The notes under the pieces are model-generated. The model was not told the origin of the DNA. It ran no database searches and saw nothing but the letters and a program-made list of their open reading frames with translations. From Aedes albopictus (lineage: Eukaryota; Arthropoda; Insecta; Diptera; Culicidae), in assembly GCF_035046485.1 (NCBI RefSeq), contig NC_085137.1, positions 315,219,164 through 315,283,163 of the forward strand: a stretch of DNA of 64,000 nucleotides, read 5' to 3'. Positions 31,231 to 46,748 of this stretch are shown piece after piece (the stretch's first letter is position 1; the number at the start of each line of letters is the position of its first letter). The position numbers were made by a program, and so were the translations under genes.

Positions 31231-32789
31231 CCCAGATAAAAACTAACCATAGGGTGTTTGGTGAAAACCATTCCTGCACCATACAGTGTACCAGTTACAA
31301 TAAAGTGTATTGTAATGAAATGGTTCGCTATACTATACATTTACATTGGATTTTTATGTAACAATATATTATACTGTTTTTCTTACGTTTGAGCCATTCA
31401 CTTTTCCGAAACATAATTTTTCCGTGAATTTTTAATTATTTATCCAGTTTAAGATTTTTTCCGTGCTTTGTTTTGTTGATGATGACTTTTTTGATGCAAA
31501 GGAAAGGAAAGAGAACAAAGTGAATAAGTATAAACATCAATTTAAAGTCAATAACATGTTTAAATCAGTGGTAAACCAGATGTCCTAAGAACTGCAGGTC
31601 CAAGCAGGGGTCCAAGAGATATGGCGGGCTAGGTGTGTAGAGTGCGATGAGAGAAATACGGATGTAGGCCAACCCGGAAAGATGCAGGTCAGATTACCGT
31701 AAATCAGTGGATGAGTTCAACACTATTCTTTCTGTATTTGCATTTAGGGGAGTTTTCTCCTCTTCTCTCATGTGAACTTGCATTCGAGCACAATCGAATC
31801 AAATGCGGTTGACAAACTTTATCTTTGACGTAGAGCCATCTTTAACATATGGACTGGACTGAACACTGAAATGACTTCTAATATAGGTTCGTCTGCGGGT
31901 TTTTAACCTAACTTATATTTGAATCGAACTTCTCGACAGTTTTCTCATGAGTTGTTATGTATTTCAAACTTTAGTCAAACTGGTGCCTCAATATTGCAAT
32001 AACGGTTAAGCACGCTGTAATGATACTTATGTACCTCGTCACCCACTTCATGCAACTACATTAGTGGTCTAATAACACTTAGCGCGTTCGGCATAGTTCC
32101 ATCATGCCGCTCAAAGTGTTGCCACAAATAATGCTTAGTTTGCAAAGCCTGGCTGGTGGGGCATGGGAGCCTAAGCTTCAACTGTTAATGCAATCAGAGA
32201 CTACTCAGACTTAGACGTGGGCGATCCTATATATGAAGGGTTATCCAAAACGGTCTGAAGAATTGCCAAAGCGCATTCTAATAAATCTAATAAGCCTAAG
32301 ATGCCATTAACAGGAGGAAAATGACAAGACAATATAACAATATATGGTTTATGTAATGTAAAACAATACAACATAACAAAAGAGGACCTTTCCAAAACCA
32401 TTTGATTAAATGTATAACCAGTAGTGAAATTACAATTAAAAACAATTTATTTACGGTACATTTTATTGTTTGAAACCGTTCATGTACCATACAATGTACG
32501 GTATATTTAAACCCACGTATCAGTATTTTGAACAATTCATTAACAATAAAATGTATGGTTTTGCAAAAAAATATAAATGGAGAAAAATATTTTTTATATT
32601 GTTACGATACTTAACAACCCGTATAGTATATTGTAAAAATCTTATTTACAATTCACGGTATTGTGTTTACATTACATCTTACTGTTTTTGTATTTTTATT
32701 TTTACAGTGGTGTCTATTGTAAAAATATGGTTCTAAATAGTACTGTTACAATACAACGTTCGGTTTTTCTACTGTATTTTTTATTCGGG
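31231..32789. mobile_element. Non-autonomous TIR element, copy B (1.56 kb)
   Basis: Paralogue of 407-1984, with ends CCCAGATAAAAACTAACC and TTTTTTATTCGGG. It lacks the 76-bp MITE and retains about 120 bp (around 32395-32515) missing from copy A. The interior is non-coding. Confidence 0.8.
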
Positions 32790-33898
32790 TAGTCGAGACA
32801 ATAAAATGTGATTTTGGAAATTTTGGGCGTCCATTTTAAAATTTGTTTAGGCTATAACTTTGTTGTTAGCTCATGAAAACGTCTGAAAATTCGACTATAG
32901 GTTCTCCAAGTAAGGAAAAGTATGTGGTGAAAATTTATTATAATCGGTTCAGTACTTCTTTTTAACAATTCAAACAAAAAAAAACGGGTTTTTGAAATTT
33001 TGGGCACATTGTAACATTTTAAAATCAGTGTGCACTATTTTGACTGTAGAATTGACAACACTATCCCGATTTTTATGAAACTTTGACAGTGTAAAACTGT
33101 TGTGTTAAACTGTTTTCAGTGAAAATTTCAGTCATTTTGGTTGAACATTTTAAAAGTTAGAGCAGTTTGAATGTCACTATACCAAAAACCACATCTGCAT
33201 ATTGCGACATAGTGCTACATATATGCCTATAACTTTTTAACGGTTAGATCAAATTGAATGAAATTTTGGCACAATACTTCTACATGCATACTTTTTGCAC
33301 AGAATTTTTTTTTATTAAAATCAGTTCAGTATTTTTGGCTCTACAGTTTTAGGTAAAAAAAAGTGTTTGTTCGCCCAAGATTCTCAAATGGTAAGTCTCT
33401 TGTTTCGACGATATCTCCGCCAACACTTAACCGATTTTGAGAACCGATTTTTATGGCATGAGTTACACATAATGTACTATTCCTGGTAAAAAAAAATCAG
33501 CGATTTTTGTGCACGCAATCAAAAGTTATACATTATTCTTTGTGTCTCATTTTTTCGCGAGTCCAGTCTTTAGTCTGTTACCGTGTTACAGACCCATCTT
33601 CAATTCAATCCCAAATTTCTGTTACCATCGTTCTGGATGACATTGGGCCATCGATCCCACGGATTCAATATACAAGGGAAAGACAAAATGAAAGGGACAG
33701 GCAAAATTTTCACTTTTCAAAAAATATTCAATCAGCTGTAACTTTTCGAAAAGTGCATCAAACATTCTCAAATTTTCACTGTAAGTTGATCAACTAGTTG
33801 TGTATTAGTGGTCAAAATTTGAAAATGTTCGGGCTATTCTGCACGAAGTTAGGAAGATTCTAGATAAGATAGAATTATTCGAAAGCCAACTTTGAGGT
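32790..33898. other. No gene seen
   Basis: AT-rich. It contains the second copy (33571-33705) of the repeat at 28785-28905, and non-coding text with TTGGCTATAACTTTTT-like words. Confidence 0.35.
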
Positions 33899-34231
33899 GC
33901 ACGCTAAAACTGCTTAGCACTAAAATGTGTAAGACTTACTCATACATGCCTAATTTCCATACCACTCGTAAAATGTGTAAGAGTTATACATTCACAAAAT
34001 CTGCTCGTACACTATTCTAGATGCGAAATGGCTATATTTTTGGATTCGCCAAGGTCACTAGTAAACCTAGCTAGATTGCCATACAAAAAAATTGCAACTT
34101 TAACGATGTTGTGGACGCAGGAGTAGATTTTGTGAATGTGAAACTCTTACACATTTTATGAGTGGTATGGAAATTATGCATTTATGAGTAGGTCTTACTC
34201 ATTTTAGTGCTGAGTGGTTTTACTGTGTGTT
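33899..34231. mobile_element. MITE with ~110-bp inverted arms
   Basis: The left arm (CTAAAACTGCTTAGCACTAA, AATTTCCATACCACTC, AAAATGTGTAAGAG, TTCACAAAATCTGCTC, to 34010) is inverted in 34125-34231. Spacer about 110 bp. Non-coding. Confidence 0.85.
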
Positions 34232-34603
34232 ATATCTCCGGATTCAATCAATCGAATGCATTGCAATTTGACCATTTATGACTTATATAATGAGCTCTGA
34301 AAAACGTTTGACTTAACTTGAAATTATTAACAAGAGAAAGAGCTATGGCGATTTCATTTACTTATGATTCTTTAGTAAATTGCTTTATTTTTAATATTCA
34401 TCCTATTACTTTTTCAATTTATTGCCGGCTATCAATGGTGTTACTTTCCTTCAAAACGTTTTATTAGAGGGAATTGGAATGAATTATAATGAGCATCTTG
34501 ATTTTTGAAACGATATTGAAATTTTGTATAATTTGATGTTTTATTAGAAAAATAACACTAGTTTACAAAATAAAACAAAAGTCCTGAACTTCTACCAACG
34601 ACC

Positions 34604-34779
34604 GGAGCGGACCTGGTGTGGTGGTTAGAACACATGACTATCACGCCGAGGACCTGGGATCGAATCCCACTCCCGACAAAACTCATAAAATGTGGGTTCT
34701 TCCTTTGGAAGGGAAGTAAAGCGTGGGTCCCGAGATGAACTAGCCTAAGGCTAAAAATCTCGTTAATACAGATAAAAAA
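34604..34779 (+). mobile_element. tRNA-derived SINE, full-length
   Basis: Starts GGAGCGGACCTGGTGTGG, with A-box-like GTGGTTAGAACAC and B-box-like GGGATCGAATCCC. The body is GTGGGTTCTTCCTTTGGAAG, then GTGGGTCCCGAGATGAACTA, ending in GATAAAAAAA. AACGACC flanks it at 34597-34603 and 34780-34786. A truncated relative is at 1990-2110. Confidence 0.85.
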
Positions 34780-34786
34780 AACGACC

Positions 34787-37275
<2,489 letters not shown>

Positions 37276-37657
37276 CATAGGCGTAGCCAGAGGGGGGCAG
37301 GGGGGCCGTGCCCCCCCCCCCCCTGACCGCAAGATTTTTTTTTAATATTGAGAAAATTCAAAGATTATCAATAATTCAGAGTTCCGAAAAACAATTCTCA
37401 AAACAATTAATATTTTAATAATTTAGGTTTTTATCCACAATTATAAAACCTTTTTTACTCGAGAACCACAGGAAATTTCGCCAAATATTTCTCCAAGAGA
37501 ACCACTTCAATCTTATCTTAGATTTTTTTTTTACAAAATAACAAGCTTGGTTGAATGACTAAATTTGGTGATGTTTATTCATGGAATACGAACAGCAAGC
37601 CAAATTTTGTAGATATGCCGGATCCGGTTCCGGTAGGGAAAAGGAAGGACTATGTAG

Positions 37658-38084
37658 TAGAGGTGTGCGCCGCCGCGCCGCGCCGCGCCGATGAGAAATC
37701 GGCGTGAATCGGCGTGCGGCTCCCCAAGCCAACAAGAATCAAAAATACTATATTTTTTAAACGGGGATAGGTAAAGGGGGTTATACCCATGCACTGGTGG
37801 AAAAAGATTATGGTTATGTTGTTTGAAGCCGATCCAGGAAGCATCGGCGTGTCGGCGTGGCAAACGGCGGCGGCGGCGGCGTGAAAACCGCACGCCGATC
37901 GGCGTATTCCTTCTCAGAATGGCTACCATCATCAAAACCAAAAAATTTCTGCAGCAGCACATAGCTAGATGTCCATTTGTTGCAATCCAATCATTAGAAA
38001 GTAGTTTACTTTGTTCATAATTGTTTGAGAAGCCCCACGCCGATGCACGCCGATTTTACGCCGAATATTCGGCGCACACGTCTA
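37658..38084. mobile_element. Nested hAT-like MITE, 427 bp, CGGCGT-rich
   Basis: The ends TAGAGGTGTGCGCCG and, inverted, TAGACGTGTGCGCCG are flanked by CTATGTAG at 37650-37657 and 38085-38092, an 8-bp duplication fitting nTnnnnAn. Sub-terminal zones are packed with CGGCGT/ACGCCG hexamers, including GCCGCGCCGCGCCGCG at the left and GGCGGCGGCGGCGGCG near 37866. The 127-codon antisense ORF across it is not a gene. Confidence 0.9.
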
Positions 38085-38194
38085 CTATGTAGAACCATAT
38101 GCTGCTATAGAGTGCAGTTATGTGATACTGCAACTCGAAATTTCACTAGTACTTAATTCAAAAAAAAAAAAAGTCATGCTAAGAGCATAACACC

Positions 38195-41100
38195 TGGGAT
38201 TTCTTTACGAATACTTTTAAGGACACCTGGACACCTTCAAAAATTTCTTTAGGCATGTATTCAGAAACTTCCTCAGGGATTCTTTCAGAAACTTCAGAGA
38301 CTTTTTTCTTCGTGAATTCTTCCATGGGCATCTTGCAGGGTTCCGATAGTGATTGTTTCAGGTTTTGTTCCAAGAAATGCATCAAGAATTCCTCCCACGA
38401 TTCCTACAGATTTTTTATAGATATTATGCAAGGATGCATCGACGAATTCCTCCAGGATTTTTTCCATAGCTTTCGTCAGTGATTCCATCATAGATTGCCC
38501 CAGAGAATTTTTCAAGAGTTCCTCTATGGGTTATACCAGACATTCCTCCGGGAATTTATCCTGGGATATCTATAGAGTTTCCCTCAGTCATTGTTCCAGT
38601 GTTTCTTAAAGAAATGCCAACAGAAATTATTTTAGGTATTTCTGCAAGCGTTCCTTCAGAGATTTCTTCAAGAATTTCTTCATATATTCCTTCAAGAACT
38701 CCATTAGAGATATAATTCAATCTGGAATGATTCAAAATGTTTCAGCAGGAATATCTTCCAGAAGCCTTTACAGGAAATTTTATCAGAGATTTGCTAAAAA
38801 AATCCAGGAGTTCATAAAACATTGTACAAAACATTTTTTTGAGTCCAACAATAATTCGACAAAAAATTATTGTAGGCATGCATTCTTCCATATTTTTTTT
38901 CAAGTAATTTGTTAAGAAAGGTTTCCTGGGATTTCCTAAGAAATTCCTCATGGGATTGCTTCCTGGATTCCTCATGGTTTATTTCAGAAATTTCTCCATA
39001 TTTCCCTTCAAGAATTCCTCCAGGGATTCATCCGGGAATTTCTTCTGTGTTTCTTTCAGGAACAACTCAAGGGATTATTTAAAAAAAATCCTCGAACGAT
39101 TCCTCTAGGAACACTTTTTAAGGAGTTCCTCTTGAATTTCTTTCAGGAAATTATCTAGTATTTCCTCCATGGACTGCTTAGAGATTCCTTTAGGAATGCC
39201 TCTAGGAATTGCTTCCGGGGTTCCTCCTTGGATTTCTTCGGGAGCTTCTGCAGGGATTCCTTCAGGAACTGCTAACGGGATTCCTCAAGGAGTTCCTCCA
39301 ATAACGCTTCTTAGAATTCGTTCAGGATTTCTTCAAGGATTCCATCTGCAATTTCTTCAGGAGTTCTTCCTGGGATTCCTACAGGAATTTCTCAAGGGAT
39401 TCCTCCACGAATTTCTTCAGAGATTTCTCCAGGAATTATTCCAGGGATTCCTCTGGGACTTGCTGCAGGGATTCCTCTAAATAATCATCCAGGCATTCCT
39501 TCAGAAATGCCTCTAGAGATTGCTCCAGAAACTCCTCCAGGAATTCTTCTAGAGATTCCTCCAGGAGTATTTCCAGAGATTTCTTCGTTAATCCTACAGG
39601 CGTTTCTTTAGGATATTCTCCAGGAATTCCTCCATGGATTCCTTTAAGATTTTCTGCAGGGCGTAACACGGGAATACCTTCTGTGATTCTTTCTGGAACA
39701 ACCTCTTTTAAAAATTTCTACAAAGATTCTCCCAGGAACTCTTCTTAAGATTCCTTCAGAAATTCATCCTTCTATTTTTTTAAGGAACTCCTCCAGGAAA
39801 TAATTCAGTACTTCCTCCAGGAACTGTTTAGGAATTGCTCTTGAAACTTCTTCCGGGTTTCTTTCTGGAGTTTCATCAGGTACTCTTCTGAGAATTCCTC
39901 CAGAATTTTTCCAAGAATTCCATCTGCGATTTCTTCAGGAATTTTTCCTGGTACTCCTCTACGAAGTTCTTAAGAGATCCATCCACGAATTTTCTCAGGA
40001 ATTCCTCTAGGAATTTCATTTCATCTTGAGATTCCTCCAAAAACTCCGCAAGAAATTCCTCTAGAGATTTCTTTAGGAGTTCTTCTGGTGATTTCTCCAG
40101 GAATTTCTACAGGCATGCCTCTAGGATATCCTTCATGGATCCCTCCAAGAATTCATGCAAGATTTTTTTTTCAGAGATTCCTCCAAGAAATTCTCCAGGT
40201 TTTCCTCAATGCATTCCTTCAGGACTTCCTCCAAGTATTCCTCCAGAGATTCCTCTAATAATTGCTTCCGGGATTCTTCCAAGAACTCCACCAAGAATTC
40301 CTTCAGAAAATTATCCAGGAAATCTTCAAGGGATTCTTCTAATGATCTTTTTCCAGAGACGTCTACAGGAATTCATCCAAAGATTTCTGAAGGAATTACT
40401 TCAGGGAATCCTCCAAGAATTCCACTAGGAATTCTCCTAGGCATTCTTCCAGGAAATTTTCCGGGCATTCTTCCAGAGATTCATCCTTGGATTCTTGCAG
40501 AGATTTCTCCAGGAATTTTTATCAGCGATTCCTCCAGCAATTCAACCAGATATTCCTCCAGGAGTTGCTTCAGGGATTCATCCAGAAACTCCTCCAGGAA
40601 TTCCCTGGGAGTTGTTCCAGGAGTTTCTCCTGGAATTGTATCAGGATTTCTTTCTGGGATTCCTTCAGAAATCCACGCAGGCATTCTTCCAGGATTCCTT
40701 CCATGAATTGCTCCCGGATCTCCTGTTCAGAATTTCTTCAGGGATTCCTCGAGGAATTTCACCAGGGAATAATCAAGGAATTCCATCATAAGTTATGTCA
40801 GTAATTCATCCAGAAATTTCTCTATGAAATCCTTCAGGGATTCCTTCAATAATTCTACCAGGATTTTCTCTAGATATACCTTCTAAATATTTTTCAGAAA
40901 TTCCTCTAAGAATTCTTTTAGATTTACCTCCAGGCATGAATTCCTCTAGGAATTTCGCTAAAAATTCTTGCAGGAACATCTTCAGGGATTTCTCCACTAA
41001 TTTCCCCAAGAATTCTCCCAGGGATTCCTTCAGAAATTCCTTCGAGGATTTGTCCCGAAATTTCCCTAGAAATTCCTCCAGGAATTTCTCATGGGTTTTT

Positions 41101-43640
41101 TTCAGAAATTTATCCCAGAATTACTCTAGAGAATCCCCAAAAAAATCATTCAGTAATTATTGCAAGAATTTCTCCAAAGATTCCTTCAGGAATTTATTCA
41201 AGGATTCCTGCAGCAATTTTCAAAAAAAACCTCCAAAAATTCCTCCAGACATTCCTCCATCCTCCAGATTTTAATCCAGGACTATCTCCAGGAACTCCTC
41301 CAGGAAATTACCCCAAGAATTTCTGCATGAACTCATCATTACTCAAGGAATTGATCCAGGAATTGACCCTGCACATCCTTCAGAAATTATGTCAGCAATT
41401 TTTCCAGGAATTTTTCCAGAAAATCTTCTGAGATATTTTTCAGAAGTTCTTCCAGGAAATTCTCTAGGAATTTTTCAGGGATTTCTCCAGGCACTTTTCC
41501 AGGAAATTCTCCTGATTTTCCTTCACGAATTGCTTCAGGAATTCAGGGATTTCTCCTCGAATTTCTCCAGGAATTTTCCCAAGGATTCCTCCAGGAAATC
41601 CTTCGAAGATTTATCCAGGAAACCTCCAAAAGTTCCTCTAAGGATTCTTCCAGCAAATCGTCTTGGGGTTTCTTGCAGGAAATTCTCCAGAAATACAATT
41701 AGTAATTTTTCAGGGATTCCTCCTGGTATTCCTCCAGGAATTTCTCTACAGATTCCTCCAGGGATTTCTTCACAAATTCCTTCAAGGATTCTCCCAGAGA
41801 TTCTTTCAGGAATTTCTTGGAGGATCTCCAGGAATTCATCCAGAAATTCCGCCAGAAATTCTCATGGGATTTTTTTCAGAAACAGAAAAATAATATAAAT
41901 CTGCCAGAATTGCTCTGAATATTCCTCTAGAAACTTATAAAGTAGTTCTTTCAAGAATCCCTCTAGAGATTCTCCCAGGAATTTCATCATGGAATCCTCC
42001 AGCAGTTCCCACAGAAATACCTCTAGGAATTCCTCCAGGCATTCCTCCAGGATTTAACACTGGACTTTCTCCAGGAACTCCTCCAGGAATTCCTCCAGAA
42101 ATTACCCCAGGACATCCTTCATAAATTTTGTAGGCATTACTCCAGGAATTTCTCCTGAGATTCCATCAGAATTTGCTTCAGGAATTCCTCCGAGATTTCT
42201 ACACGAATTTCTCCAGAGATTTTCCCATGGATTCCTCCACGAAATCCTTCGAAGATTCCTCCAGGAAATCCTCCAGAAGTTCCTCCAAAGATTCTAAGGA
42301 TTTCTTCAGAAATTCTTCCAGGAGGAGAACTTGGAAATCCTTCGGGATTTTTTCAGGGATTTCCCCAGGTATTTCTCCAGGGATTTCTCCACAAATTTCT
42401 TCAAGGATCCCCAGGGACTCCGTCAGGAATTCCTTCAAGGATTTCTCCAGGAATTCCTCCAGAAATTCCGCTCCAGGAGTTTCTTGAGGGATTTTTTCAG
42501 ACATAGAAATAGAAATTTCCATGAATTTTGCTGGAAATTCTTCTAGAAATTCATCCAGTAATTCTTCCAAGAATTCCTTTAGAGATTCCTCCAGCAATTA
42601 TGACAGGAATATCTCTAGGAATTCCTTCAGGGAGTTATCTAGGATTTTATCCAGGAATTCCTGCAGGAAATACCCCAGGAGTTTCTTCAGGAACTTCTCT
42701 AAGAAATTCTCCAGGAATTGCTCCTGGACATCCTTCAGAAACTATGTCAGCAATTCAGGAAATCCTTAAGGGGTTTCTTCAGAGATTCTTAAAAAATATT
42801 TTTGGGAATTTTCAAGGGATTCCTCTAGACATTCCTCCAGGAATTCTTTCAGAGATTTATCCAGGAATTGCTCAGGGATTCCTGCCGGTAATTCTCCTCG
42901 AATTTCATCAGGGATATTCCCAGAGATTCCTCCCGGGGATCCTCCAGAAATTCCTCCAAGGGTCCTTCCAGGAAATTCTCCTGGAATTTCTCAAGGGTTT
43001 TTTTTCAGAAATTTCTCCAGCAATTCCTCCCAGAATTCCTCTGGAGATTTCTCTAGTATTTTTTCCAGGGATTGCTCCAAGAATTCATCCAAGACGTTTC
43101 CCCAGGACATTCTTCAGGATTTCCTGTTGGGTCTCATCCAATAATTCTTCCAGCAATTACGTCAGGAATTTGTTTAAAAGTTTCTCCAGGCATTTCTCCA
43201 GGATTCTCTCTACAGATTTTTCCAAGAATTGCTTCAGAGATTCCTCCTGAAATTCCTTCAGAGATTTCTCCAAGAACTCCCCCAAGGATTTTTTAAATTT
43301 CTCTAAGATTTCCTCTAGGAATTCCTCAAGAAATTTATTCTGATTTTTTTTCTAGGGATTCCTCCCAGAATTACTCCAGGAATTTCTCCAGAACTTCCTC
43401 CAAGGAATTCTCCAGGAATTTATCTAGAATTTTGTCTAGGATTTCCTTATGAGATCTCTTCAGATATTTCTCTAATTTATACAGGAATTCCTCCAGGTAT
43501 ACTTTCAGAAACTCTGCCAGGGATTCCTCCGGAAATTTCTCCAGGAATTCCTCCGGGAATTCCTCCAGGCGTTCCTGTATGAATCGCTCTAGGGATTTAT
43601 CCAGGAAGTCTTCCAGGGACTGCTCCAGGAAATTCTAGTC
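38195..43640 (+). repeat. 12-bp minisatellite array, ~5.4 kb, diverged
   Basis: Continuous variants of AATTCCTCCAGG and GATTCCTTCAGG (12 bp, often in 24-bp pairs), decayed by substitutions and small indels throughout. Many overlapping ORFs arise because 12 and 24 are multiples of three and the unit has few stops: ..NSSRDSF.., ..GIPPGI.. and ..EFLQGF.. on the plus strand, ..LEEFLEES.. on the minus. None has a gene's hallmarks. Confidence 0.95.
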
Positions 43641-44088
43641 CTAAAAATCCTTAATCTTCCAAAAATTGCTCACCGCTACCAGCACCACCTTGAATCATGT
43701 AGATCAGGCGAGTTTTTTTTACCGTATTGTACAAAATACAACAGCGTGACTGCTGAAGGGTTAAATAATGCTTTTAGAATATAATGTTATTATATTCAAT
43801 TTCATCGTATTGCGTATAGATATAGAAGCAAGTAGGCACAAATTTGGTAAGGGTACTTGCCCCCCCCCCCCCCTGACCGAAAAGCTGGCTACGCCCTTGA
43901 TAAATATGGGAGCGTGAGATTACTGATGGCACATATACCCTATGTGGATCAGAAAAATTGCCTGCAGATTTCAATATTTCCAAAATAAGATGTTTGATTT
44001 TAATTTTGTAATTTTTTGTTTAATTTTGCCTGATTACTTATATTTATAAACAGAACATTCCTTGAGAGACATATGTTTCTGTTTACAG

Positions 44089-44820
44089 TATACAGGGTGT
44101 TAGGTTACTAAGTGCAAACTTTTTTAAGGGTGATAGAGAACCATAAATTATTAAAAAAAATGTTATACGCATATGGTCAAATATCAACCGTTACGTAGTT
44201 ATTAAACTTTAAATGTTTTTGACTATTATTGCCTTAACTGGCTATAACTCGAAAATGGTCAAACTTATCGCAGTTTTTTGACCTTTATTCGAAAGATTAT
44301 TTAAATTTCTATCAAATGGCATCTTTGAATCATTTGGTTTAGTTAAAATATCTGAGATTTCTAGATCAAATAGCTCAAAAGAAGTGTGTTTTTATTTGTT
44401 TTTGACAATTATCTTTGAAAATCGTAACAATTTAAAATTCTTTCTTAGGCAAATTGTGGCCCCTACAATTCGTTCTTTGACATCAAACTTCTATCTCTTA
44501 TCGTTTCTTGCAATTTCGATTTAAACAACGCATTTCAGCTCATAAATTTGCAACTGTCAAGGTAAGCACTTTTTTGCGCACTGTGCCACACATTTCAGGG
44601 GCTACAACTTTGCCTCAGAAAGAGTCTTAATTTATTACGCATTTTTCAAGGATAATTGACAAAAACAAATTAAAACACACTATTTTTGAGCTATTTGCTC
44701 TAGAAAACTTAGTAATTTAACTAAATCAATCGATTCAGAGATGCCATTTGATATAAAATTCAATAATCTGTTGAATAAGGGTAAAAAAACTGCCTAAAGT
44801 TTGACCATTTTAAAGTTCTT
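44089..44820. mobile_element. Fold-back element, copy 1
   Basis: Starts TATACAGGGTGTTAGG, then about 130 bp of unique left sequence. The inverted arms are 44226-44524 and 44596-44820 (GCCTTAACTGGC.., ATTTGGTTTAGTTAAA.., GACAATTATCTTTGAAAA.., GTTCTTTGACATCAAAC on the left). The core is 44525-44595. Same layout as 59335-60167, but the core is reversed and part of the right arm next to the core is deleted. Confidence 0.85.
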
Positions 44821-46748
44821 ATCAACTACCTTTACCATTTCCATCATCCATCCTGTCGTTGGTTTTACAACTTTGTTGTGACTCATTGCCTTCGAGTAGA
44901 CAGAATCGGGAGGAGCTCTGATGTTCCAATTGGAAAGTGGTTGAGGTCCGTATTTTGGTGATGTGCGCATTCCTGTTTGATGTTTGTGTTGAATCCGAAA
45001 ACGACAAACCCTTCAATTTCAACCAACAGTGGGTACATGCTGTGTTTGTGTTTGTCACTAGCAGACCCGTACTGGGGTGAGTGGGTGACGTCCCGGCGCA
45101 CAAACACCTGGCCCTAAACTTAAATGAATGAACACTAATCATTCGCAATGTAAACATACGCCAGTTCCCGTAAGCTGCTGCCGCTGCTGCTGGCAGCACC
45201 CCATTCAACGTTCGTGTGCGTTAGTGTTAGTGAGCTTCACTGATCATCTTTACGACAGTCGTCAGCGGCGTTGGAATGTTTATGCCACTCACTGTCCCAG
45301 CCAGATTTTAGGGATGTCCGATTGTGATTTGAATATTCGATCAAAAGCAGTATCACGGAAAACCATTAAAATTTTTAATCCAGCGAATAAGTTTTAAAAA
45401 CTCAAACTTGGCTTCGGTTGCAGTCGCGGCTACAGATCGCGGCGCAGCGGGTGCGCATTTTGGGGTGGTGTTTCGACTAATCGGTTTGTTTACGCACTGT
45501 TTGTTCGATGTGTGAACATTGCTAGGGGCAAGACACTGCACATGTGCAATCCAGCTTTTTACGCTGGCTATAAAACAACGGGGGGTGATTCATTTTTGAC
45601 AATTCTTGCCGACAGTTTTTATAGCTTTATCTTAGTAGGCAGAGTGTTAATGATGGTATTAAGGTTTGTTGATTTATCTGTCAAAAATTTTCACTGTCCG
45701 GAAGCCGCAATTTTGTCGGTCTTTTCTATGCATATAACGTATATTTTAACTAGTAATTGATTTTCATTGATTTTCATATGGTTTTAAGCACCCGAGGACC
45801 GCAAAACTGTGAAAAAAGGAGTTGATGAAAGTGATTTTACAATAGTGCATCGTAGCGCAGATACTGTAGGCTCGACTACTGAAATCACGATGAACAGTGT
45901 TACCAAACTTATATGGGTTTCCTACGAATTATTTTGCCTTTTGTTCGTGCCGCACGGGATTGGGTCAGTCAAACACTTGTTTTACTTCATACAAGAGCAA
46001 AAATATACCTAAGTGATAATTGCCACCATTTTCAACTGTAACCTGGATTTTGTCAGACTCGATTGGGGGTTGATGAAGGGTTGTAGAGTATACACTACAG
46101 GATCAGGGGACCTTTCGATTCAGGGGAAGGTGCATGGGAAGATGTTTCCAAAATGCAAGGTGTTAAATTAGAGGGGTTATTTTGTACTACATATAGTCGT
46201 GCTTAATTCGTCGATCAGGATGTGTTTTTGAGCACCTGGCGTTTAGAAAGGTCGTCGTTCGATCGCGCTCTACTGAGAGCGGGGATATGGAAAACTAGTC
46301 ATTCCGGGCAGAAACAAAGCATATAATCAGTCAAATCTCCCTTGATCTCGATCCTTGTAGGTCCTATGCAGTTAAAACAGCCTACGACAGGCTCAAATGA
46401 ATAGCAGATACAGGACATAGCTCGGCATAGTCTCTCCTAGTTGCCTTTTAACTGTGAATGGTAATGCCGTTCTGAAATTCACGCCTGGTTCCATATTTCC
46501 TCCTTGCTTCTTAACGGCAGCATTTTTATCAAGCTAGAATAGTCAAAATTGTTAGAAACCAATTGAAAATCATAAAGAAATTGAAAATGAATGTCTCTTG
46601 TTTACGAAGATGTGAAAATTGTCGTTCCGCTATGTCAACATTGAAAATTGTCCACAAAGCTTACTTTGATTCAACCATAATAGAATTTATAGTGGCGGCA
46701 AGAAATGTCATTCACAGTTTATGGCAAGCCAGCGTAAAAAGCTGGATA
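44821..46748. other. No gene seen; one MITE terminus
   Basis: The ORFs near 44822-45208, 45128-45397 and 46563-46802 are not recognisable. 45529-45545 (GGGGCAAGACACTGCAC) is an isolated end of the MITE seen at 13315-13559. A GC-richer stretch at 44880-45260 could be a conserved non-coding or untranslated exon region. Confidence 0.35.

Larger units (their letters stand above)
37276..43899. mobile_element. 6.6-kb non-autonomous hAT-like element carrying a minisatellite
   Basis: The ends CATAGGCGTAGCCAG and, inverted, CAAGGGCGTAGCCAG are flanked by ATAAATAT at 37268-37275 and 43900-43907. The 8-bp duplication fits the hAT preference nTnnnnAn, and the YARNG-type ends fit too. Just inside both ends are G/C homopolymer tracts with the shared text (C)nCTGACCG. 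The cargo is a nested 427-bp hAT-like MITE and about 5.4 kb of 12-bp minisatellite. No transposase ORF is present, so mobilisation would need one supplied in trans. Confidence 0.85.

Noticed and set aside
42528..43250. 240-codon ORF in the 38-43.6 kb array
   Set aside because: Same 12-bp repeat unit, no non-repeat domain, no splice or start context.
38195..43640. CRISPR-like array
   Set aside because: Direct tandem units without unique spacers, in a eukaryotic transposon; no cas genes.
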